The notes under the pieces: model-generated
Seen by the model: the letters and a program-made list of their open reading frames with translations, nothing else
Databases searched by the model: none
What the model was told of the DNA's origin: nothing
Made by a program: the position numbers and the translations under genes
Assembly: GCA_038213615.1 (NCBI GenBank)
Contig: JBBQSV010000005.1
Coordinates: 1 to 37,764, forward strand
Reading direction: 5' to 3'
DNA from: JBBQSV01 sp038213615
Lineage (GTDB): Bacteria > Patescibacteriota > Saccharimonadia > Saccharimonadales > OMJO01
DNA: 37,764 bases
Part shown: one piece after another, positions 14,850 through 22,277 of the stretch
Layout: each line of letters begins with the position of its first letter
How positions within the stretch are numbered: the first letter of the stretch is position 1

Positions 14850-15347
14850 ATGGCAAACTTTAGCTTCGACATAGTTAGCGACTACAACGTAGCAGAGATG
14901 AACAACGTATTTGACCAAGCCCGTCGCGAGATAGACAACCGTTATGACTTCAAAGGTACGCCGGCATCATTAGACTGGCTGGGTGACGACAAAGCTGGGC
15001 TTAAAGTCACCGGCAACGGCGACTGGCAAATAGATGCCATTTTGGACATTGTGCGCAAAAAGCTAGCCAGCCGCGACCAAAGCCAAAAAGTTCTAGACAC
15101 TACCAAAGAATCGGCTACCAACAACTTGCAAACCAGCAAAGAAGTGCCATTCAAAAAAGGCCTAAATCAAGACAACGCCAAAAAACTCACCTCTGCCATT
15201 CGCGACAAATACCCCAAGGCCAAAGCCCAAATCCAAGGCGAAGAAGTGCGAGTAACCAGCGGTAGCAAAAACGACTTGCAGGCCGTGATGCAGCTGTTAA
15301 AAACTCAGGATTTTGACTTCCCGCTCAGCTTTACCAATTTCCGCTAA
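14850..15347 (+). CDS. yajQ: YajQ family nucleotide-binding protein (UPF0234)
   Basis: A 165-residue soluble protein of the YajQ family, two ferredoxin-like domains; family members bind RNA or nucleotides, and one (XC_3703) binds cyclic di-GMP. Signatures are MANFSFDIVSDYNVAEMNNV, EIDNRYDFKG near residue 30, KLASRDQ, and the ending FDFPLSFTNFR, which is nearly diagnostic. Start chosen at ATG 14850 because the family always begins so; an in-frame extension upstream is promoter sequence. The mRNA is predicted leaderless (promoter 14815-14843). The GH63-like gene follows after 23 nt with its own promoter. Confidence 0.95.
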   Translation: MANFSFDIVSDYNVAEMNNVFDQARREIDNRYDFKGTPASLDWLGDDKAGLKVTGNGDWQIDAILDIVRKKLASRDQSQKVLDTTKESATNNLQTSKEVPFKKGLNQDNAKKLTSAIRDKYPKAKAQIQGEEVRVTSGSKNDLQAVMQLLKTQDFDFPLSFTNFR

Positions 15348-15357
15348 ACCGCTCGTG

Positions 15358-15363
15358 TATAAT
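15358..15363 (+). promoter_or_regulatory. -10 box for the leaderless GH63-like gene
   Basis: A consensus TATAAT ends 7 nt before the ATG at 15371, with no Shine-Dalgarno in the intervening CTGCTGT. No -35 box is recognisable at 17 +/- 1 nt upstream. The leader, if any, is 0-1 nt. Confidence 0.55.
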
Positions 15364-15370
15364 CTGCTGT

Positions 15371-16687
15371 ATGGATGAACAGCAACTGTTGGAGGGCGCC
15401 AAGGCTGTTTTAGAAGCTAACGATCACGGTAACTTCACGGTGCCGGCCAGTGGGATTTACCCACACCAGTGGCTGTGGGATAGCTGCTTTATAGCTATTG
15501 GCCTGCGACATACCGATATCGATCGCGCCCAAAAAGAGATCCTTAGCCTGCTACGCGGTCAATGGGCCAATGGCATGCTGCCTAATATGATTTTGGGCAC
15601 CGGACGGCAAGGCCGCTGGCCCAACATTTGGCGTAGCTGGATCAACCCTAACTCTCCCGATGGCGTAAACACCAGCGGTATTACCCAACCGCCCATGCTG
15701 GCCGAGGCCATCGTGCAAATCGGCGGCAAACTGTCCAAGGCTGAACGCCATAGCTGGTACAAAAAGACCTTTCCGGCACTGCTGAAATATCACGAATGGC
15801 TATTTAACGAACGTGACCCCCACGGCGAAGGGCTGGTTTTGCAGATCCACCCATGGGAAGTTGGCATGGATAACACGCCCACCTGGATGGCCGAGATCAA
15901 AGAACACTCCCAGCCGCTGTGGATTACGGCCATAGATAAATTACATCTGGGCCCGTTACTGAACATCTTTCGGCGTGACACCCACCACATCCCTGCTGGA
16001 CAGCGCCTAGACATTATTGATGCCCTAGTTTTGTACAGTACGCTGCGCCGTTTGCGACGCAAGCGGTACGACTTTGATAAAATCATCGATCATTCTATGT
16101 TTGCCATAGAAGACCTGGCTTTTAATTGCATCTTTATCCGGGCCAACCAACATTTAGAAGACATTGCCAGGTTTATCCACAAACCGCTGGCGGACGACCT
16201 AAAAGACCGTATCAAAAAATCACAGCTAGCACTAGAAGAACTGTGGGACCCTATGGCCGAACAGTACTTTTCGCGTAATTTTGTGACCCACAAACTAATC
16301 AATCAATCTACCGTGGCCACCCTACTGCCTTTGTATGCCGGAGTCGGCCACAAAGGCCGCGCCAAGGCGCTAGTTAAGTTACTAGAAGACAAACATCTTT
16401 TTGGCCCGGAGTACCCTGTGCCTAGCGTGCCATTGAACTCTGCCTGGTACAAGCCCACCGGCTACTGGCAGGGTTCTACCTGGGTCAATATGAACTGGCT
16501 GTTAATAGATGGCTTGCGCCGCAGTGGTTTTGCCGACCATGCCGATGTACTGAGTGAATCAACCCTAGAAATGGTTGCTCAGTCTGGCTTTAATGAATAT
16601 TTTGACCCCTCTACCGGCAAACCGGCCGGCGCCAAAAACTTTAGCTGGACGGCCGCACTAATCATAGACATGATAAAAGCCGCCTAG
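15371..16687 (+). CDS. GH63-like glycosidase (glucosyl/mannosylglycerate hydrolase-like)
   Basis: A 438-residue protein with the (alpha/alpha)6-barrel look of GH63-like enzymes. The N-terminus YPHQWLWDSCFIAIGL, then QWANGMLPNMIL, TQPPMLA, HPWEVGMDNTPTW and the C-terminal PTGYWQGSTWVNMNWLLIDGL, FNEYFDP and FSWTAALIIDM closely follow the pattern of bacterial glucosylglycerate and mannosylglycerate hydrolases, which degrade compatible solutes. The Asp of NWLWDS-type and Glu of FNEYFDP are plausible catalytic acids. No signal peptide, so it is cytosolic. Its stop overlaps the stop of the convergent VKOR gene (CTAG, 16684-16687). Substrate is inferred only at the family level; another alpha-glucosidase activity is possible. 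Confidence 0.82.
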   Translation: MDEQQLLEGAKAVLEANDHGNFTVPASGIYPHQWLWDSCFIAIGLRHTDIDRAQKEILSLLRGQWANGMLPNMILGTGRQGRWPNIWRSWINPNSPDGVNTSGITQPPMLAEAIVQIGGKLSKAERHSWYKKTFPALLKYHEWLFNERDPHGEGLVLQIHPWEVGMDNTPTWMAEIKEHSQPLWITAIDKLHLGPLLNIFRRDTHHIPAGQRLDIIDALVLYSTLRRLRRKRYDFDKIIDHSMFAIEDLAFNCIFIRANQHLEDIARFIHKPLADDLKDRIKKSQLALEELWDPMAEQYFSRNFVTHKLINQSTVATLLPLYAGVGHKGRAKALVKLLEDKHLFGPEYPVPSVPLNSAWYKPTGYWQGSTWVNMNWLLIDGLRRSGFADHADVLSESTLEMVAQSGFNEYFDPSTGKPAGAKNFSWTAALIIDMIKAA

Positions 16688-17298
16688 TGGGGGCCAAAGT
16701 AGTACCAAAAGTGGTTGACCACCAGGGCGATAATGGCCAGATAAATCACGATTAATATGTCCAAATGGTGGCGACGTACAAACTTATATGGTTTATCTAG
16801 GCTCTTGGGCAGGCTGAACGTTTTGTTGTCTATACTCCACATCAAGGTGTACCAGTTGAGCAATATAATAACGATCCACACGCTCATACAATAGATACAG
16901 ATAGCATGGATCCGATAAACCCCCTGGAAAAACAGATAGACTACACCGGCCAGGCCGCCAAGAGCCCCCAGCTGAAACAGCTGCCAAAAGCGCTTGTTTA
17001 ACCGCGCACCGAACAGCATACAAGCTCCAATAGTAATAAGCACCGAAAAAGCCGCTATGCCCACCAACGTGTTAGGGACCCCCCAGATCTCTGCCTGTTT
17101 GGTTATCATGACTGAACCGCAGCTAAAGACAGGGTTAATATTACACGGAGGGGTGTAGTGCGGGTTTTTTAGAACATGTAGCTTGTCTACCGTCAACGTA
17201 AAAGATGCAATCAGCCCTACAATACCTACGAATATTATCAACCAGGCGAACCATTTGGGGCGCATTGACTTGGGCTGATTTTTGGCTACTGCAGCCAT
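16684..17298 (-). CDS. Vitamin K epoxide reductase (VKOR) family protein
   Basis: A 204-residue membrane protein that in bacteria passes electrons from disulfide-forming thioredoxin-like partners to quinone, driving oxidative protein folding. It has about five membrane segments. The loop cysteines C52 and C60 (CNINPVFSCGSVM) with the conserved Ser/IWGVPNTLVG segment, and the active-site CIYC (C134, C137) are all present. No fused thioredoxin domain follows, so a separate DsbA-like partner is needed and none is in this window. Its ATG overlaps the rmuC stop (TAATG), so the two share a transcript. Confidence 0.93.
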   Translation of the reverse strand: MAAVAKNQPKSMRPKWFAWLIIFVGIVGLIASFTLTVDKLHVLKNPHYTPPCNINPVFSCGSVMITKQAEIWGVPNTLVGIAAFSVLITIGACMLFGARLNKRFWQLFQLGALGGLAGVVYLFFQGVYRIHAICIYCMSVWIVIILLNWYTLMWSIDNKTFSLPKSLDKPYKFVRRHHLDILIVIYLAIIALVVNHFWYYFGPH

Positions 17299-18359
17299 TA
17301 GTCTTCTTCTACCCTAGGTTTGTCTAATAGCATAGGGTCAACCTTGACCACGCCACCAGATATTTTGACTACGTCTTTGTCTACTTTGCCTAGCTCTTTG
17401 TGGGCGCTGTTAAAGTGCCCCACCGTGGCGCTCAGACTATTACCTAGTCGTTTAAAGTAGCCGTCTACGTTGTTCATGTGTTTGCCTAGCTGTTCTACAT
17501 TGCTACGGATAACCTCTGTATCTTTTTGGATTTCTAGGCTCTTGAGCCCCTGCGACACAATTTGCAACATAGCACTTAGAGTACTGGGCCCCACAATGGT
17601 CACTCGTTTGTCTACGGCGGCATACTGCATTAGATCCCTACCACTCACACCAGAAGCGCCGACCTTATTAGCTAGTAGATCATAATAAATAGCCTCGCTG
17701 GGGATAAACATCAGGGCCTGCTCTAGAGTGCCCTTCTTTGGCAGGATGTATTTGGCCGTTTCGTCGATACGCTTTTTTAGATCTTCTTTAAAGGCTTTTT
17801 CTAGAGCTGGTTTGTCTTCTGTTTTGGATTCTATGATGCGGTTGTAGTTTTCTAGGCTAAATTTGCTGTCTATGGGCAAGATTTTGTCGTCGAGCCAAAT
17901 GACGGCGTCTACAATCAGACCTTCGCCTAGTTTGTACTGCAACTCATATGTTCCTTTTGGCAGTAAGTTCTGCAAGATTTGTTCTAGATAAAACTCGCCC
18001 AAAACACCCCTTTGTTTAGGGTTAGACAGCACGTTTTGTAGCATCTTTAGCTCGCCGGCAATGTCGCCAACCTGCTGGTTGGTTTTTTCTAGCTGGGTTA
18101 GCTTTTGGGTAACATCTTTTATGATGTTGGCACTAGATTCAAACTGTTTTAGCATCTGGGCGCTAGATTTATCTAGCCGATCGTTCAGTTGCTTTTGCAG
18201 ACCGTCTTTTAGCTGATTGACACTCTCTGTCAAACCAGTAACGTCTTGCTTGAGCATCAATGAGGCCTGGCTATCTGTCTTTGGACCAGACTGTTTGCGC
18301 AGCAAATAAAATAGCAGTCCGGCGTTTAGAACCCCCAAAACCACAATAGCTAATAGCAT
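17298..18359 (-). CDS. rmuC: RmuC family protein
   Basis: A 353-residue protein of the RmuC family, linked to DNA recombination and limiting inversions at short repeats; the domain belongs to the PD-(D/E)XK-like nuclease group. Residues 1-17 form a membrane anchor (LLAIVVLGVLNAGLLFYLL), residues about 35-110 a coiled coil (LTESVNQLKDGLQKQLNDRL onward), then the RmuC core: NPKQRGVLGEFYLEQIL, LIVDAVIWLDDKILPIDSKF, EDLKKRIDETAKYI and LMFIPSEAIYYDLL, VTIVGPSTLSAMLQIV. The VDAVI..LPIDSKF strands carry the nuclease-like acidic and Lys residues. No Shine-Dalgarno; an extended TGG-TACAAT -10 (18366-18371) ends 6 nt before the ATG, so it is probably leaderless. Confidence 0.94.
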   Translation of the reverse strand: MLLAIVVLGVLNAGLLFYLLRKQSGPKTDSQASLMLKQDVTGLTESVNQLKDGLQKQLNDRLDKSSAQMLKQFESSANIIKDVTQKLTQLEKTNQQVGDIAGELKMLQNVLSNPKQRGVLGEFYLEQILQNLLPKGTYELQYKLGEGLIVDAVIWLDDKILPIDSKFSLENYNRIIESKTEDKPALEKAFKEDLKKRIDETAKYILPKKGTLEQALMFIPSEAIYYDLLANKVGASGVSGRDLMQYAAVDKRVTIVGPSTLSAMLQIVSQGLKSLEIQKDTEVIRSNVEQLGKHMNNVDGYFKRLGNSLSATVGHFNSAHKELGKVDKDVVKISGGVVKVDPMLLDKPRVEED

Positions 18360-18386
18360 ACCTACATTGTACCAATTAGAGGTGGT

Positions 18387-19112
18387 TTAAATAAATCTGG
18401 TGACCACGAACATAAAGATCACGCCCAGTACCGTTAGGCCAATGGTGCCGTAAGACGAATGTTCGCTGTGAGCTTCTGGCAAAATTTCGCTGGCGCCAAT
18501 GTACAGCAGAAATCCCGCAAAGAAACCCAGGTAAATAATTAGGTTGGTGTCAGAAATATGAAACAGCAGAGTACTAGCCGCACCCAAAACTGGAGCCACA
18601 GCATCTAGTAGTAGCAGTTTGATAGCCTTGGACCGTTTATTTTTGTGGGCAAGCATGAGCCCCACGGTGTTGAGCCCATCGCTAAAGTCATGAGCAATCA
18701 CGGCTATGGCCACAGCGATCCCGACACTGTGGCTTACCTGAAACCCCAAACCAATGCCCACGCCGTCTAAGAAACTATGGGCCGATAGCGCCAAGGCACT
18801 GGCCAAACCAACGTGTGGGTGCTTGTGGTGACCATATTCGTCTTCCTGGGCGTGGTGCAGCAGGATGGACTTCTCTATGATGTGGAACACCAAAAAGCCA
18901 ATCACCAAAGCCACCATAGGTTTGGTGGCATCTAGGTCTAGGCTCTTTAGCGACTTAAAAATTTCTGGCAGAATATCAAACGCAATCACACCCAGAATCA
19001 CCCCGGCGGTGTAACCCAAAATGCGGTGCAAACTGTCACGATATTTTAGCGCCAACAATCCACCCAAAAAGGTAGAAACAAAGGTGGCGGTGGCTAGTAG
19101 TATTGGTAGCAT
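18387..19112 (-). CDS. ZIP family divalent metal transporter
   Basis: A 241-residue, eight-helix membrane protein of the ZIP family, importing zinc, iron or manganese. The two metal-binding helices are clear: HSFLDGVGIGLGF (helix IV) and HDFSDGLNTVGLML (helix V), the latter with the conserved HxxxDG; GASEILPEAHSEH follows near the C-terminus. A histidine-rich cytoplasmic loop (HHAQEDEYGHHKHPH) between helices III and IV is typical of ZIP proteins and probably binds metal. Metal specificity is not readable. A promoter with both boxes lies at 19136-19164, leaving a leader of about 18 nt without a Shine-Dalgarno; TTTAAA 7 nt before the ATG is an alternative leaderless start. Confidence 0.92.
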   Translation of the reverse strand: MLPILLATATFVSTFLGGLLALKYRDSLHRILGYTAGVILGVIAFDILPEIFKSLKSLDLDATKPMVALVIGFLVFHIIEKSILLHHAQEDEYGHHKHPHVGLASALALSAHSFLDGVGIGLGFQVSHSVGIAVAIAVIAHDFSDGLNTVGLMLAHKNKRSKAIKLLLLDAVAPVLGAASTLLFHISDTNLIIYLGFFAGFLLYIGASEILPEAHSEHSSYGTIGLTVLGVIFMFVVTRFI

Positions 19113-19135
19113 ATTTGGGTTTAAAACTTCTCTAA

Positions 19136-19164
19136 ATCATACCTCGTGGCTAGATTCTTTGCAA
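19136..19164 (-). promoter_or_regulatory. Sigma-70-type promoter for the ZIP gene
   Basis: On the minus strand, TTGCAA (19164-19159), a 17-nt spacer and TATGAT (19141-19136). It stands 24 nt upstream of the ZIP ATG. No obvious Fur/Zur-type palindrome overlaps it. Confidence 0.5.
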
Positions 19165-19253
19165 TTACCCGAGGGATAAAGAGTAGTCGGAGCAACGGAT
19201 TCATTCCATTGGCCGCGCGATGAGAAAAAATCGTAGGTTTTGTCTCCATTAAT

Positions 19254-19304
19254 TTTAAAGACCCCGGCGAAATACCCCAGGGTCAGCGGAAGTCTCTCAC
19301 TTCC
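19254..19304 (-). terminator. Tandem hairpins, probable terminator of the trehalase-PAP2 transcript
   Basis: Minus-strand reading: a first hairpin with arms GGAAGT and ACTTCC (19304-19288, loop 5 nt), then a second with an 8-bp stem, GACCCTGG (19284-19277) pairing with CCGGGGTC (19267-19260), followed by TTTAAAATT. One pair is U-G on the minus strand but C-A on the plus strand, supporting minus-strand action. The gene-free stretch 19113-19494 (382 bp) otherwise holds the ZIP promoter, the hairpin at 19391-19410 and no convincing gene. A TACAAT at about 19360 (minus) could start a ~95-nt small RNA ending here, but this is speculative. Confidence 0.5.
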
Positions 19305-19390
19305 ACTTCCAGAATATCACAATCCCGCTTATCCTAAAATATTTTGTATGGTTGCTCTATTGTATGACCGAAAAATGAAACGCGGACCGA

Positions 19391-19410
19391 GCAGTACCCG
19401 TCAGTACTGC
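19391..19410. repeat. Perfect short inverted repeat
   Basis: GCAGTAC (19391-19397), 6-nt loop, GTACTGC (19404-19410), in the 3' untranslated part of the trehalase-PAP2 transcript. It is followed on the plus strand by AAAGGAGC, which is also found at 4148-4155. No terminator-like U tract on either strand. Confidence 0.5.
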
Positions 19411-19494
19411 AAAGGAGCATTGGAGTTTTGAGGTTATAGAATGGGGCAAAGGACGAAATAGTTAGTGATAAGTGGGTTGTGGTGTTCTGCAAAC

Positions 19495-20121
19495 TTATGC
19501 TTTTAGTCGACGATTATCAAGCTTTTTTAGCCAACTAGGTAACGTAGATACCAGCGCGCCCAGACTCGCTCCGGCGATTACGTCTAACGGTGCATGAACC
19601 CCCAAATATACTCTGGAAATACAAACCAAAACTATCCAGCCCGCCACAATTAATTTGGCGTGGGCCTTTGGCAAAAAACGGTACACGCTTAGGGCCATTA
19701 ACGTAGCCATGGCAGCATGCCCGGACGGAAATCCATAACCATGCACCAAGGGCTCTCGGCTAACCACATCGGCAAGTACCTGAAACGGTCGGGGGCGAGC
19801 AATCAGATGCTTTATAACCTCTACTAAGCCAAACGTCAGGGCTATTAACGCACCCAGTGTGATGTCTTGATCGTATTTTTTACGAACCCATAGGTAGCTA
19901 AACACAATCAGCGCCATCCACACACTGCCAGCTTGGGTGATTACCAAAAAAGGCCAACGCAAAAACCCGGGTAGGTGGTAAATATCCAAAAACAGTTTAG
20001 TTTCGGTTGAACCAAAGCTCCTGGGCACAGCCATAATCACTGCGACGAAAAATACTAAAGCCGCCGCCGCAGTAACTTTGCCTAACAAATGTGACGATCG
20101 AGGTATGTTGACAGCCTTCAT
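19495..20121 (-). CDS. PAP2 superfamily membrane phosphatase
   Basis: A 208-residue membrane protein with about five to six helices and the three PAP2 phosphatase motifs: KHLIARPRP (KX6RP), YGFPSGHAAM (PSGH) and SRVYLGVHAPLD (SRX5HX3D). The catalytic His, nucleophilic His and Arg residues are intact. Such enzymes dephosphorylate lipid phosphates such as undecaprenyl pyrophosphate or phosphatidic acid at the outer face. Its ATG overlaps the trehalase stop (ATGA, 20118-20121), so it is translated in tandem with trehalase; a functional link with sugar metabolism is possible but not shown by the sequence. Confidence 0.93.
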   Translation of the reverse strand: MKAVNIPRSSHLLGKVTAAAALVFFVAVIMAVPRSFGSTETKLFLDIYHLPGFLRWPFLVITQAGSVWMALIVFSYLWVRKKYDQDITLGALIALTFGLVEVIKHLIARPRPFQVLADVVSREPLVHGYGFPSGHAAMATLMALSVYRFLPKAHAKLIVAGWIVLVCISRVYLGVHAPLDVIAGASLGALVSTLPSWLKKLDNRRLKA

Positions 20122-21434
20122 GAAGATGTCATCTGATAATCAGCCAGGCGGTTGGTCAGGTAAACAAATACCCCGTTGGTCCAGCCAAAGCCGTTTTGTG
20201 TGGGATAAACCCCGCCCAGTGGCTCTTTGCCCAGGTTGACCACGTTGTACTTTTCTATAAACTGATGGTTTTTTTGGTACCAAGACAAGCAGGTAGTGAG
20301 CCAAGTCTTGGCTACTTTGGTAGCTTCGGCCTTGTAGCCATAACGGTTCAGTCCTTCGGCCACTATTAGGTGCAGGGGTGCCCAACCGTTGGGATAGGCC
20401 CACTGAGTTTTTAGCGACCCAAACATGGTCATGTCGATTAGCGGTTTGGTGGTAGTGGTTAACCCGCCTGGTTTTTCGAAGCGCTTTAGGTTTTTAACTA
20501 GTGCTGCAGCTTGTTCGGTAGTGGCCATGCCAGACCACAGCGTAAAGTAAGCGGCCAAAGACCAGATGCTACCTAGTTCTTGCTTTTGGTAGTTGTAGTC
20601 AAAAAAGAACCCCCGGACTTTACCCCACATAAGATCGCTAACACTAGCCTGGCGGCGGGCGGCTTGGTCTAGCCAGTAACTTTTTTGCCCCGGGTCGCCA
20701 GCAATCTCGGCCGCCCGAGCAAAGTCGCATTCGTATTTGTACAGCAAGGCGTTCAGATCAATTGGCAAATAGTCTAGGCATTTACGTTGGAAACGGGGCG
20801 TCATATCCCAGCCACTTTCGGCCTCGGCTAAGTCGTGCAGAACATTGATGTCATAGTAACGGCTCAGACCATGATGGACATTGTGCCAATATGGGTGCTT
20901 GGTGCTAAGCCAAACTTGGTGATATTCCTGCTTGGCAACTTCTATGTATTCGGCCAGCCACTCGTCTGATTTATGGTAATTTTCATAAACCAAAAATATG
21001 ATACTGGTCAATAGGGGTGGGTGCGAGCGGCTAGTGAAGTACATCCGATTGGCGTTAGGGATACTGCCAAAGCGTTTGAACAAATAAACCAAGTTATCTA
21101 ACATGCCGGTGACTAGGCTTTCGTACTTAGGATCAGTCATGCCCAGAGCCGTAAAGTAGGTATCCCAATAGTACTGCTCGGCAAATTCAAAATGACCATT
21201 GTCATCGGCCGATGGCACCATGTAGGGGTTTGGCATGCCAATTAGGGAACCCTCGTCCTGTTTATTTTCACGTAGCAGTTGGGGCCAGTAGCCATCTATG
21301 TAGCCCAGCGCGTCTTCTATGCCGTTTAGATCTTGAACGGCCACATAGTTTAGTAGGGCCGGACGACTGATGGAGCCGTTCAGCTTGGTAATCAGGGGCG
21401 GCAAAAACAGCAACTTTTTTGTTTTGACATTCAT
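20118..21434 (-). CDS. Trehalase family (GH37) glycosidase
   Basis: A 438-residue (alpha/alpha)6-barrel enzyme of the GH37 trehalase family, hydrolysing trehalose to two glucoses. Signatures: FAEQYYWDTYFTALGM (first family motif), SRSHPPL, ESGWDMTPRF with the conserved Asp of the catalytic acid region, DLNALLYKYE, and the second motif QWAYPNGWAPLHLIVAEGL, followed by EKYNVVNLGKEPLGGVYPTQ and NGFGWTNGVF with the catalytic-base region. It is shorter than E. coli trehalases (about 550) mostly at the N-terminus and has no signal peptide, so it is probably cytosolic. Leaderless mRNA predicted: TATAAT (21446-21441) ends 6 nt before the ATG. Overlaps PAP2 by 4 nt. Confidence 0.92.
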   Translation of the reverse strand: MNVKTKKLLFLPPLITKLNGSISRPALLNYVAVQDLNGIEDALGYIDGYWPQLLRENKQDEGSLIGMPNPYMVPSADDNGHFEFAEQYYWDTYFTALGMTDPKYESLVTGMLDNLVYLFKRFGSIPNANRMYFTSRSHPPLLTSIIFLVYENYHKSDEWLAEYIEVAKQEYHQVWLSTKHPYWHNVHHGLSRYYDINVLHDLAEAESGWDMTPRFQRKCLDYLPIDLNALLYKYECDFARAAEIAGDPGQKSYWLDQAARRQASVSDLMWGKVRGFFFDYNYQKQELGSIWSLAAYFTLWSGMATTEQAAALVKNLKRFEKPGGLTTTTKPLIDMTMFGSLKTQWAYPNGWAPLHLIVAEGLNRYGYKAEATKVAKTWLTTCLSWYQKNHQFIEKYNVVNLGKEPLGGVYPTQNGFGWTNGVFVYLTNRLADYQMTSS

Positions 21435-21440
21435 ACCTAG

Positions 21441-21446
21441 ATTATA
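21441..21446 (-). promoter_or_regulatory. -10 box for leaderless trehalase mRNA
   Basis: Consensus TATAAT on the minus strand, 6 nt before the trehalase ATG, between it and the end of the small upstream gene. No recognisable -35 box. Confidence 0.55.
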
Positions 21447-21449
21447 ACC

Positions 21450-21758
21450 CTAATGTCTAGAATGCAGCCGATAAACCACCGCGGCGGTCACAGCACCCAC
21501 AACTATAAGAGTAGGGATAACCACTCGTTGACGCACAATCCTATCAGCTTCTTGGAAACTAATCACTTCGGTTGGGACGGTGCTTTCAATACCCCTCCTT
21601 CTTCTTAACCTCTCTATGAACACTGATGCCCCTGGATCACCCATTATTACACCGCGTAGCGTTTCAGCATCGGGCCCCGTAAATACATCTGGTGTGCTGT
21701 AGCAATCCGCGACAACGTGTAATTCTGGTCTAACTCCAGCCCCTCCTGTTTCATTCAT
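21450..21758 (-). CDS. Small C-terminally anchored hypothetical protein
   Basis: A 102-residue protein. The first 75 residues are soluble and charged (FIERLRRRRGIESTVPTEVI), and the last part contains one membrane segment (VVIPTLIVVGAVTAAVVYRL) followed by HSRH, so it looks tail-anchored with the N-terminus in the cytoplasm. I do not recognise a family. TAGAAT, which overlaps the stop codon of the upstream metallopeptidase gene, ends 6 nt before the ATG, so this gene probably has its own leaderless transcript; an AAGGAG 14 nt upstream is too far to be a normal Shine-Dalgarno. Confidence 0.68.
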   Translation of the reverse strand: MNETGGAGVRPELHVVADCYSTPDVFTGPDAETLRGVIMGDPGASVFIERLRRRRGIESTVPTEVISFQEADRIVRQRVVIPTLIVVGAVTAAVVYRLHSRH

Positions 21759-21762
21759 ATAA

Positions 21763-22161
21763 CTATTCTACTCCTTTGTGCAAGTCCTTGCGCTCCAGGG
21801 CGTGGATGCGATCGTGATCTAGCCCATAGTAGTGAGCGATCTCGTGCCACAGGGTATGTTTGACCTGAGCTTTCAGACTAGTCATGTCATGGCTGGTAGC
21901 CAGCATGGGGTTTTTGAATATCGTAATCCTATCCGGCAGCACCAGATTGTAGCCGGATCCACGCTTGGTCAGCGGGATGCCCTCGTACAGACCAAACAGC
22001 GTTTCGTGGCACTGCAACTTTAGTTTTTGGCGTTGTTCAGGCGACGGATCGTCCTCGAAAGTGATCAGTACGTTATTCAACCGTTTGATGTACTGCTGGG
22101 GCAGTTCATCCATGGATTGATTGATCAACGATTCGAATTCTTGATCGGATATTTGTTGCAT
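21763..22161 (-). CDS. Zincin-like metallopeptidase (PF06262/DUF1025 type)
   Basis: A 132-residue minimal zinc metallopeptidase. The active site is HEIAHYYGLDH near the C-terminus: H106 and H110 bind zinc, E107 is the general base, and the GxDH extension gives a third ligand. The N-terminal part (EFESLINQSMDELPQQYIKRLNNV) and LFGLYEGIPLT are characteristic of this small family, whose members are soluble and of unknown substrate. TAGAAT preceded by TGA (extended -10, 22173-22168) ends 6 nt before the ATG, predicting a leaderless mRNA. Confidence 0.92.
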   Translation of the reverse strand: MQQISDQEFESLINQSMDELPQQYIKRLNNVLITFEDDPSPEQRQKLKLQCHETLFGLYEGIPLTKRGSGYNLVLPDRITIFKNPMLATSHDMTSLKAQVKHTLWHEIAHYYGLDHDRIHALERKDLHKGVE

Positions 22162-22277
22162 GCCCTGATTCTATCAAATTAATGTTGCACACTACTGTCG
22201 CAAATGGACGAATTATGAACCAACGTGTAGGCGGGTACAAAGCTGCATCCCACACCACACGATAATAACTTGTTGGA

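Noticed and set aside
19240..19431. 63-codon plus-strand frame in the gap upstream of the ZIP gene
   Set aside because: No Shine-Dalgarno or promoter, composition not protein-like, and it crosses the terminator hairpins of the opposite strand.
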